Below, one piece after another: positions 1-5,535 of a stretch of DNA of 5,535 nt (positions are counted from its first letter, which is position 1; every line of letters starts with the position of its first letter). The translations under genes were made by a program, and so were the position numbers. The DNA lies in assembly GCA_025355035.1 (NCBI GenBank), contig JANXLS010000166.1, forward strand, positions 1-5,535. The letters are read 5' to 3'. This DNA comes from Planctomycetota bacterium. Lineage in GTDB: Bacteria > Planctomycetota > SZUA-567 > H5-PLA8. The notes below the pieces were generated by a model that saw nothing but the letters and a program-made list of their open reading frames with translations, made no database searches and was not told the origin of the DNA.

Positions 1-2
1 CG

Positions 3-62
3 AAACTGGCGAGCGTGGAGGTGTTCGAATCGCCGGGATGTTCCGCGACGTATCGCGCTTAA
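3..62 (+). CDS. C-terminal end of a probable 6-pyruvoyl/6-carboxy-tetrahydropterin synthase (QueD family), 5' partial
   Basis: Only the last 19 codons and a TAA stop (60-62) are in the window; the gene starts beyond the left edge. The visible tail reads KLASVEVFESPGCSATYRA. It resembles the final beta strand of the QueD/PTPS family, where a hydrophobic 'L.xVxVxET/ESP' strand carrying the conserved glutamate is followed by a short turn and an aromatic 'Y(R)' close to the C-terminus. Enzymes of this family convert dihydroneopterin triphosphate in the cytoplasm, either in queuosine/7-deazaguanine synthesis or in tetrahydropterin synthesis. The visible part cannot separate these two roles. The gene runs in the same direction as lpxA, with 59 bp between its stop and the lpxA ATG. 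A second open frame (bases 2-112) also reaches the left edge but resembles nothing I know. The call rests on a short motif and is moderate. Confidence 0.5.
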   Translation, partial: KLASVEVFESPGCSATYRA

Positions 63-87
63 ATCCAAAGCGGAATTCCGTTTCGGT

Positions 88-115
88 TTGTCAAAACTCA
101 ATGCGACACTAGAAT
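88..115 (+). promoter_or_regulatory. sigma70-like promoter for lpxA
   Basis: A TTGTCA hexamer (88-93, five of six matches to TTGACA) is separated by 16 bp from TAGAAT (110-115, five of six matches to TATAAT). The usual start point, about 7 bases past the -10 box, would fall at about base 122, the A of the lpxA ATG. The mRNA would then have little or no 5' leader. No purine-rich Shine-Dalgarno stretch lies upstream of the ATG, which fits. Hexamer matches this good do occur by chance, so the call is moderate. Confidence 0.5.
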
Positions 116-121
116 GTGAAA

Positions 122-1000
122 ATGACCTCGATTCATGCGACAGCGATAGTCGATAAACACGCCCAAATTGCCGATGGTGTTCAGATCGGCGCGTATTCTC
201 TGGTTGGCCCGGATGTGGTTCTGGGCGAGGGTTGCGTCATACACAATCACGTAACTCTTGCTGGCGCGACAATGCTCGGACGCAATGTTCAAATTCATCC
301 CGGCGCAGTGGTTGGCGGGCCTCCTCAGGATCTGAAATACAAAGGCGAAAAAACGACGCTATCCATCGGCGACAGCACGGTCATACGCGAATGTTGTACG
401 CTGCATGTCGGCACGGAATTGGGCGGGGGTAAAACGGTTGTTGGCAGCAACAATCTGATCATGGCGTATGTCCACATCGCTCACGATTGCATTCTGAAAA
501 ACAACATTGTGATCGCGAACGGTTCGCAACTCTCCGGCCACGTTCACGTCGATGACGGCGCGCGCATTTCGGGGCTGGCGGCACTGCATCATTTCGTGCG
601 AATCGGCATGTGCGCATTTGTTGCCGGCTGTGCCAAACTGTCGATCGACGTACCGCCATTCACGCTGGCTGAAGGACACCCGGCGAAAATCAAGGCGCTT
701 AATAAGGAAGGCATGAAGCGTCGAGGTTTGACGCCGGAAGCGATGGATGCGGTTAAAGCTGCGTTCAAATTGTTCTACCGCGATTCTGAATTGAAACACG
801 AAGAAGCGTTGCGACGGATCGCTGACGAAGGCCACGAAAAGCACCCGGAAGTAAAACTGTTTGTTGATTTTTTGCGTGAAACATCGGCTGGAAAATTCGG
901 TCGCGCTCTCGAAGCAAAGCGCGAAATCGTCCCGCCCAACGAGCGGGATGGAAAGCTGAATTTCAAGATCGAAGATAAAACCGACGACCGGGACGAATAG
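122..1000 (+). CDS. lpxA: UDP-N-acetylglucosamine O-acyltransferase (LpxA)
   Basis: LpxA transfers an (R)-3-hydroxyacyl chain from acyl carrier protein to the 3-OH of UDP-GlcNAc. This is the first step of lipid A synthesis and takes place in the cytoplasm. Residues 1 to about 185 are hexapeptide repeats forming the left-handed beta-helix; a helical C-terminal domain follows. Numbered from ATG 122 (292 aa), the matches to E. coli residues are: catalytic H121 in HIAHDC (H125), H140 (H144), H156 (H160), D70 and K72 in QDLKY (D74, K76), N194 and E196 (N198, E200), and R200 in KRRG (R204). G169 matches the E. coli 'hydrocarbon ruler' G173, which suggests a long acyl chain. The usual IHRGT is LHVGT here. 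A charged tail adds about 30 residues to the roughly 260 of E. coli. An in-frame GTG at 116 could add two residues, but the promoter position and family N-termini favour ATG 122. Confidence 0.96.
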   Translation: MTSIHATAIVDKHAQIADGVQIGAYSLVGPDVVLGEGCVIHNHVTLAGATMLGRNVQIHPGAVVGGPPQDLKYKGEKTTLSIGDSTVIRECCTLHVGTELGGGKTVVGSNNLIMAYVHIAHDCILKNNIVIANGSQLSGHVHVDDGARISGLAALHHFVRIGMCAFVAGCAKLSIDVPPFTLAEGHPAKIKALNKEGMKRRGLTPEAMDAVKAAFKLFYRDSELKHEEALRRIADEGHEKHPEVKLFVDFLRETSAGKFGRALEAKREIVPPNERDGKLNFKIEDKTDDRDE

Positions 1001-1002
1001 CT

Positions 1003-3057
1003 TCACGGTTCTCGCACGTTCAGTTCCAATTTCCATGCGCCTGCTTCGTCGATGGCGTTGAACCATAATTCCAGCGTTCCGACAGTGGTGACGATGCTTT
1101 TCAAGCGGACAGGAACGAACGTTCCGGGTTCGTCGAAGAGTGTTGCGGGGATCGTCGTTTCGATCGGCTCCAGTTCGCGTATGGCGTCCTGGCGGATTTC
1201 GACGCGGTCGCCGATGCGGTCATCGCGACGTTCGGCCGCGGAGAAAAATCGGAATTGGGTGGGCTCGCCGACGGTCAATCCGAACTCGGCGCCGGGAACA
1301 TCAAATTCGGTGCCTTCGTCCATCCCGAACGGAACGACGCACAGTCCGGTTATCGTTGGGATTTTGCCCGGTATTGCCGGGCGCGGCGATTCGATGCCCA
1401 CGTAATAGCTGCGCGGAACGCCGCCGCAGATTCGGACGCCGTGCGCTTTTTGGACGCGTCCGAAGAAAGCCGCTCCGCGCGCCACTGCCAAATCGGGATC
1501 GGTGCACACCAATTCGCGCGGCGCGCTCCCGCCTTCGATTTCGATCCATTTCGTCACGATGTTCGCAGTGTGCTCGCGCAACAATTCGGATTTCATCACG
1601 CCACCGTTGAACAAAATCGCGGTCGGGTGATAGGTTTCCGAGGCTGCGTTGGCGCCGGTGCGCTGTTCGGATTCGTGAGTGAGAAACTTAGCGAGATGCT
1701 TGGTGATTGACGGATCAGCCGCGTAGCCCAATCCCAATTCGCGCAGTCCTGAACGCCCCGGCTTGCATGGACGCGCGGACGCGTCGCATGGATCGAGGAA
1801 ACCGTCGAGTATGACGCGTTCGGCTTCGCTCCGCGCGAACGAGGCGTTGACGCTCGTGCCAATAACGGCTGCACCGCGTCCGAGAATTGGGAGCGGAAGT
1901 TGCGCTTCGGCACTGGGCTTGGGATCGGTCAACGCATTGGATAATCGGCCGGGTTTGCGAAACGATTTTTTTGGTTTTTTGCGGATGTAAAGACACGCGG
2001 CATCGTCACGTGTTTCGCTGGGGACGGAGTTGGCCCGTCGCGCCACTGGAATCACCGGGATTGTTTCAATGTGTTCGGTGTCTGCGCAGGTTGCTCGCGT
2101 TAATTTTGTCGCGAATATTTTTGAATGAAGCAATCGTTCCTTCGCGTCGCGACAGGCGAGCGCCAGTCCGCGCACTTGCCATGCGTCGAGTTTGATTCCA
2201 TCGACTTCGAGTTTCTGCGCGGCGGATCGAGCGAGCGCCATGTCCATGTTGTCCCCGCCGAGAAGAATGTGCTCGCCGACCGCGACGCGGCGCAACGCGA
2301 TCGCTCCGCGTTCGTCCCCGACTGCGATCAATGTGAAGTCTGTTGTGCCACCGCCAACATCCACGATCAAGGCAAGATCGCCGACGTGAAGTTGGGTTCG
2401 CCACGTGTCTCGCGAGTTTGCGATCCACGCGTAAAACGCGGCTTGCGGTTCTTCGAGCAGCGTAACGTCAATGAGCCCCGCGCGCTTGGCTGCCTCCATC
2501 GTCAAATCGCGCGCGACGGCGTCGAAACTGGCTGGGACGCAGAGTACGATTTTTTGATCGGCCAGCATGCCGTTGCGATGATCGCGGCCGCTATCGAAAT
2601 TCCAGGCGCTGACGAGGTGTTTTAAAATCATCGTGGATGCTTCGACCGGTGAGAATCGCTGAACTCCTTCGGTTGCATTCCACGGTAGCATTGCCGAACG
2701 GCGTTTCGCACCCGGTTGACTGAGCCACGATTTCGCGGAGGAAATGAAGCGCCCGGGAGCTTCGCTTCCGCATGTGCGGGCGAATTCTCCGACAATGTAG
2801 GGAACGCCTGTGTCGGTGCGCGGCGTCCGTTCGCTCCACGGCAAGGCGAGGCATTCGTCCGGAAATTCGTTTTCGGTCGGAATGTAGACACACGATGGCA
2901 GCAACGGTCGGCGATCAACTGCGCCCGGCCTAATCAGCTGCGGAATCTCAAACGTCCGGATGCGCGGATATGGCGACGTGTCGGTCACCTCCGCGTACGC
3001 CATCGCGGTGTGCGTGGTGCCCAGATCGATGCCGACGATAAAGCGACCGGATGCCAT
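1003..3057 (-). CDS. Hsp70-family (DnaK-like) ATPase with non-canonical C-terminal domain
   Basis: This 684-residue protein has an actin-like Hsp70 nucleotide-binding fold. Visible motifs are phosphate-1 GIDLGTTHTAM (9-19), LEEPQAAFYAW (201-211), phosphate-2 IVDVGGGTTDF (231-241), GEHILLGGDNMD (261-272), the adenosine motif ILFNGGVMKSE (481-491) and DPDLAVARGAAFFG (520-533). It therefore probably binds and hydrolyses ATP in the cytoplasm. There is no DnaK-type substrate-binding domain or EEVD/lid helix. Instead, residues about 545-684 form a predicted beta-rich region (VVPFGMDEGTEFDVPG, then GTLELWF and WKLELNVREP), as in the divergent Hsp70 relatives often about 600 aa long, including the N-terminal part of DUF3731-containing ones. 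Those are poorly characterised, and substrates are unknown. The extra length comes mostly from an insert at about 311-386. The ATG has no Shine-Dalgarno, and the preceding 102-bp AT-rich gap may hold its promoter. The gene ends 2 bp from lpxA, tail to tail. Confidence 0.9.
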   Translation of the reverse strand: MASGRFIVGIDLGTTHTAMAYAEVTDTSPYPRIRTFEIPQLIRPGAVDRRPLLPSCVYIPTENEFPDECLALPWSERTPRTDTGVPYIVGEFARTCGSEAPGRFISSAKSWLSQPGAKRRSAMLPWNATEGVQRFSPVEASTMILKHLVSAWNFDSGRDHRNGMLADQKIVLCVPASFDAVARDLTMEAAKRAGLIDVTLLEEPQAAFYAWIANSRDTWRTQLHVGDLALIVDVGGGTTDFTLIAVGDERGAIALRRVAVGEHILLGGDNMDMALARSAAQKLEVDGIKLDAWQVRGLALACRDAKERLLHSKIFATKLTRATCADTEHIETIPVIPVARRANSVPSETRDDAACLYIRKKPKKSFRKPGRLSNALTDPKPSAEAQLPLPILGRGAAVIGTSVNASFARSEAERVILDGFLDPCDASARPCKPGRSGLRELGLGYAADPSITKHLAKFLTHESEQRTGANAASETYHPTAILFNGGVMKSELLREHTANIVTKWIEIEGGSAPRELVCTDPDLAVARGAAFFGRVQKAHGVRICGGVPRSYYVGIESPRPAIPGKIPTITGLCVVPFGMDEGTEFDVPGAEFGLTVGEPTQFRFFSAAERRDDRIGDRVEIRQDAIRELEPIETTIPATLFDEPGTFVPVRLKSIVTTVGTLELWFNAIDEAGAWKLELNVREP
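1900..2127 (-). other. In-frame insert within the Hsp70 nucleotide-binding domain
   Basis: This stretch encodes residues about 311-386 of the Hsp70 relative. It lies between the helix ending RDAKERLL (303-310) and the strand LPILGRGAAVIG (389-400). In related proteins, as I remember them, these two are joined by a loop of only about 8-15 residues. The insert is low in recognisable motifs: it holds PVIPVARR, the basic KKPKKSFRKPGR and a Pro/Ser/Ala-rich end, and looks disordered. It contains A-runs on the coding strand (1966-1972 and 1975-1980) and a 7-bp imperfect inverted repeat (1993-1999 with 2007-2013, loop of 7). The flanking domains stay in one frame, so this is not an assembly frameshift. 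The exact borders are estimates. Confidence 0.55.
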
Positions 3058-3159
3058 GTGGGGGTCTGAGTGCTGAATGCCGAGTGCTGCGAAAATTTAA
3101 TCTACCAGTTGTTTTAAGATTACATGATCACTTTTGAATTGCCATAATATCCATGCCGT
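3058..3159 (-). other. Intergenic gap between the haem protein stop and the Hsp70 start
   Basis: These 102 bp separate two genes running in the same direction on the minus strand. Bases about 3091-3150 are clearly more AT-rich than the flanking genes, as expected of a promoter region for the Hsp70 relative. I found no pair of -35/-10 boxes good enough to call. No GC-rich hairpin followed by a T-run was seen after the haem-protein stop. Near the Hsp70 start, GAGTGCTG occurs twice on the plus strand (3068-3075 and 3082-3089), 14 bp apart. Confidence 0.5.
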
Positions 3160-5535
3160 TCACTTCGTTTGCGGGGCTTCTTTTGTCAGCATGAACGCGA
3201 CGAGATCGCAGAATTCTTCTTCGGTCATTGTTTTCTCGAGGCCTTCGGGCATGAGTGAGAGCTTGGTGGTTTCGTGTTTGGCGATGTCGGCTTTGTCGAA
3301 CTTTTTGATTTCGCCGCCGGCGACTTTGAAGGAGATTGATTTCTCGGTTTCTTCAGCGAGCAGGCCTTCGAAGCGCAGGCCATCGTTGGTTTTGACGCGG
3401 TGCTGGAAATAGACGTCGCCGATGACGAGGTTGGGATCGATGACGCTGTTCAGGATCGCGTCGAGATTTTCGCGTCCGGCTCCGGTTAGGTTGGGGCCGA
3501 CGTCGTTGCCTTTGCCGTAAATTGCGTGACATTGCTGGCAATTTTTCTCGAACATTTTCCAGCCCTTGAGCGGGTCGCCGGGCTTATGGGCGAGGACGAC
3601 TTGCTTCATGCGCGCGACGGTTTTGACGATTTCCGGATCGCGTTCGGCGTTCGATTTGACTTTGCCCCACAGTTTAGTCACGCGTTCGGTCAGTGCCGGG
3701 ACGTTGAGTTGAACGATCGCGCTGGCGTTGTTCGAGTTGATGTCGGATGCCGCTATTTTTGTCGCTTCGAGCGCGTCGAGCAGGGCGATAGCGGGCATCG
3801 GACCGTTGACGAGCACGTTGATACAGGGGGCTTTTAATTCGGGCGGCAACGTTTTGAAGTCGCGAAGGAGGACACCGGCGGCTTTTTCGGCGTTGAGCGC
3901 GCCGAGGGCGTCGATGGCATTTTTTCGGATCGCGAGGGCGGCGTGGGTGTCATTGAAGATCGCGGCGAAGACATCGAAGTTAGCTGCGTCTTTTGTGTCG
4001 CCGAGCGCTTTGATCAGCGCGGCTCGGTCGACGGAGTCGGCTGCGGCGTCGGCGGCTGTTTTACGGGCGAAGTCGGTGGCTTTGGGTTCGTTCCACCAGA
4101 GTGCGACGATGGCGGCGGACGTTTGCTGCTTGCCGGACTTCGCAACGAGATTGACGATTGATGTGCGAAGTTTGGCGTCGATGACTTTGGCGCGGAAGTC
4201 CATCTTGACGTTCGCGGCATTGAAGGCGTCGATGCAGGTTTTCAGCGCAGCTTTTTCGTTGGCGGCGTCGCCATTTGTTTTGCTCAACGCTCCTTTCAAC
4301 GCGGTGACGAAGACGGACGGATCGACGTCGCCGCCACCGGCGATGCATTCTTTGAGCCACGCGACAACGGTCGTGTTGAACGGTTCGATGTCCGCTTGTT
4401 TGTCGCTGAGCAATCGCATGAGTTCTTCGCCGCGCGCTTTAACGAGAGGTTTGAAATTGTTGTAGATGAGGTTCGGGATGATCGGGTCTTTCGCGTTCTC
4501 CGAATTTTCCAACATCGCAAACAGCACGGGGATGGGGTCGTTTTCAACAAGCCGTCCTGCGGCAACGGGGACTTGCAGGCGAACGTCGCAGTTCGGATCT
4601 TTCGCCATTGTGCTGAGCTTGTCGTAAACAGGTTTCGAGACTTTGCCCATCTGGCCAATCATGCGCACGCCCCAGTTGCGGCGAACGGGATCGGCGTGAT
4701 TCAGCAGTTGGAGATGGAAGGTTTCGTCCATCCAATCTTGCGAACATAGCAGCCACAACGCGTGCATATAACGCTGGGTTTTGTCGTCCGATTGAAGAGC
4801 AAAGTTGTTCAACATCGGCCAGAGCCCATCAATTTTCTGACCGGCTACGGGGTGCTCGTTGTAATGCGGATCGTTGAAGCGTTCATTCAGGATGCGCTGA
4901 GCTTCGCGGCGCTGCCATTCGTTGGAATCGGCGAGTACAGAGAAGAGGGATGCAATGTCTGATTTTTCTAAGTTGCGTTCCGCCCTGCGCGGCGTGTCCT
5001 TGTAACTGATGCGGTAAATACGCCCGCGCTCGCGATCCAAATCGGGGCGGCCGGAGTCTTGGTAGCAGTGGTATTTGTCGTACCAATCCATCACATACAG
5101 GCAGCCGTCGGGGCCCACTTTTTGGGAGACGGGAACGAACCATTTGTCTTTGGCGTCGATGAAATCGGGGCCGCTTTTTTGGATGTACGTAGAACCGTTG
5201 CGTTTGACGATGTCGTTGTTGATCTGGCTGCCGTGCAGGTTACCCATAAAGAACGCATTCTGATATTCGGGCGGGTAGGCGTCGCCTTGATAGATGCAGA
5301 GGCCCGCGTTGGCGGCCATGAAATGTTCCTGCGTGGTGACGAGCGTATCGGCGATTTTGTGCGTGAAGGGCGGGTACGGTCCGCCTTGGCGATGGTAGTA
5401 GCCGCTCTGCGTGATGTGGAAGAGGTGTTTGATGACGCAGCAGCTGACGAACCAGTCGCCTTGAGCGTTGTAATCGAGGCCCCACGGGTTGCTGGTGCCT
5501 TCGGCGAAGAGTTCGAATTTTTTTGTCTTCGGATG
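3160..5535 (-). CDS. PVC-type membrane-bound dehydrogenase/HEAT/cytochrome c protein, 5' partial
   Basis: The frame is open from the right edge to a TGA at 3160-3162, giving 791 visible residues; the start lies outside the window. An internal ATG at 5319 is not the start, because the 72 codons before it already show family sequence (FELFAEGTSNPWGLDYN, residues 7-23). In order: residues 1 to about 178 are the end of a beta-propeller like that of sugar dehydrogenases (MGNLHGSQIN, about 97-106; GPDGCLYVMDWYD, about 141-153; RGRIYRISY). About 190-640 is helical, with HEAT-like stretches such as DPVRRNWGVRMIGQMG. About 655-791 is the 'Pirellula/Verrucomicrobium-type' haem domain, with CQQCH (666-670) and a probable axial Met in SLMPEGL (762). 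The family is usually exported and may oxidise sugars or related substrates, passing electrons to haem c. The true substrate is unknown. Full members are typically over 1000 residues, so several hundred are missing here. Confidence 0.9.
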   Translation of the reverse strand, partial: HPKTKKFELFAEGTSNPWGLDYNAQGDWFVSCCVIKHLFHITQSGYYHRQGGPYPPFTHKIADTLVTTQEHFMAANAGLCIYQGDAYPPEYQNAFFMGNLHGSQINNDIVKRNGSTYIQKSGPDFIDAKDKWFVPVSQKVGPDGCLYVMDWYDKYHCYQDSGRPDLDRERGRIYRISYKDTPRRAERNLEKSDIASLFSVLADSNEWQRREAQRILNERFNDPHYNEHPVAGQKIDGLWPMLNNFALQSDDKTQRYMHALWLLCSQDWMDETFHLQLLNHADPVRRNWGVRMIGQMGKVSKPVYDKLSTMAKDPNCDVRLQVPVAAGRLVENDPIPVLFAMLENSENAKDPIIPNLIYNNFKPLVKARGEELMRLLSDKQADIEPFNTTVVAWLKECIAGGGDVDPSVFVTALKGALSKTNGDAANEKAALKTCIDAFNAANVKMDFRAKVIDAKLRTSIVNLVAKSGKQQTSAAIVALWWNEPKATDFARKTAADAAADSVDRAALIKALGDTKDAANFDVFAAIFNDTHAALAIRKNAIDALGALNAEKAAGVLLRDFKTLPPELKAPCINVLVNGPMPAIALLDALEATKIAASDINSNNASAIVQLNVPALTERVTKLWGKVKSNAERDPEIVKTVARMKQVVLAHKPGDPLKGWKMFEKNCQQCHAIYGKGNDVGPNLTGAGRENLDAILNSVIDPNLVIGDVYFQHRVKTNDGLRFEGLLAEETEKSISFKVAGGEIKKFDKADIAKHETTKLSLMPEGLEKTMTEEEFCDLVAFMLTKEAPQTK
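3526..3540 (-). other. Haem c attachment motif CQQCH in the PVC cytochrome domain
   Basis: The minus-strand codons TGC CAG CAA TGT CAC encode Cys-Gln-Gln-Cys-His. The two cysteines would bind haem covalently and the His would be the proximal ligand. The likely distal ligand is the Met encoded at 3250-3252 in SLMPEGL, a hallmark of this haem domain. Haem c attachment takes place outside the cytoplasm, so the full protein should carry an export signal in the part beyond the window. Confidence 0.9.

Noticed and set aside
116..121. GTG at 116 as the lpxA start (294 aa)
   Set aside because: It adds only two residues, has no Shine-Dalgarno, and lies directly against the -10 box; ATG 122 fits family N-termini and the predicted transcription start better.
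359..1066. Long open frame antisense to lpxA (235 codons)
   Set aside because: It overlaps a well-recognised gene, has Arg/Phe-heavy composition without any family motif, and is a shadow of lpxA codon bias.
1993..2013. Inverted repeat read as a terminator or riboswitch
   Set aside because: The stem is 7 bp with one wobble, lies inside a coding insert and has no T-run after it on either strand.
1052..2625. Several plus-strand open frames of 100-166 codons across the Hsp70 gene
   Set aside because: They are Arg-, Ala- and Ser-rich without motifs and overlap a gene with clear Hsp70 signatures; they mirror its codon use.
3058..3159. Defined promoter for the Hsp70 relative, or intrinsic terminator for the haem protein
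   Set aside because: The gap is AT-rich, but the best box pairs match poorly or are badly spaced, and no GC-rich hairpin with a T-run is present.
3728..4465. Plus-strand open frame of 245 codons within the PVC haem protein gene
   Set aside because: Ala/Ser-rich antisense shadow of an Ala-rich helical region; no recognisable domain.
5317..5319. ATG at 5319 as the start of the haem protein
   Set aside because: The frame stays open to the window edge and the 72 codons before it match the propeller part of the family, so the gene is 5' partial.
1..5535. tRNA, rRNA, CRISPR array, insertion sequence or attachment site
   Set aside because: No regularly spaced repeats, long terminal inverted repeats, transposase-like coding or tRNA-like fold was seen on either strand.

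Overview
The window most likely comes from a Gram-negative member of the PVC superphylum, probably Verrucomicrobiota and less likely Planctomycetota. Two observations support this. The gene at the right edge has the family architecture typical of those phyla: a dehydrogenase-like propeller, a HEAT-like helical region and a C-terminal 'Pirellula/Verrucomicrobium-type' CxxCH haem domain. The left part carries lpxA, so the organism makes lipid A. No clear Shine-Dalgarno sequence precedes either visible start codon. The assignment rests on family recognition by eye; no database search was run.

Layout. Bases 3-62 (+) hold the last 19 codons of a gene that looks like a 6-pyruvoyl/6-carboxy-tetrahydropterin synthase (QueD family). 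A 59-bp gap holds a good sigma70-like promoter whose predicted start site falls on, or next to, the ATG of lpxA (122-1000, +). LpxA is the first acyltransferase of lipid A synthesis and is complete, with all main catalytic residues. Only two bases beyond its stop codon ends the convergent gene 1003-3057 (-), a divergent Hsp70-family ATPase. It has intact nucleotide-binding motifs, an unusual insert of roughly 70-75 residues, and a non-canonical C-terminal region in place of the DnaK substrate-binding domain. After a 102-bp AT-rich gap, 3160-5535 (-) is the 3' part of the large PVC-type cytochrome c/HEAT protein, whose start lies beyond the right edge.

How the genes relate. The lpxA side (cytoplasmic, envelope biogenesis) and the minus-strand side are separate transcription units meeting tail to tail. 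The haem protein and the Hsp70 relative run in the same direction and could be co-transcribed, but the gap and unrelated roles give no strong functional link. No RNA gene, CRISPR array, insertion sequence or convincing intrinsic terminator was found. The points most worth a second look are the probable leaderless start of lpxA and the in-frame insert in the Hsp70 relative, which carries an A_AAA_AAA slippery heptamer in frame. Nothing here amounts to a clear new multi-gene system.
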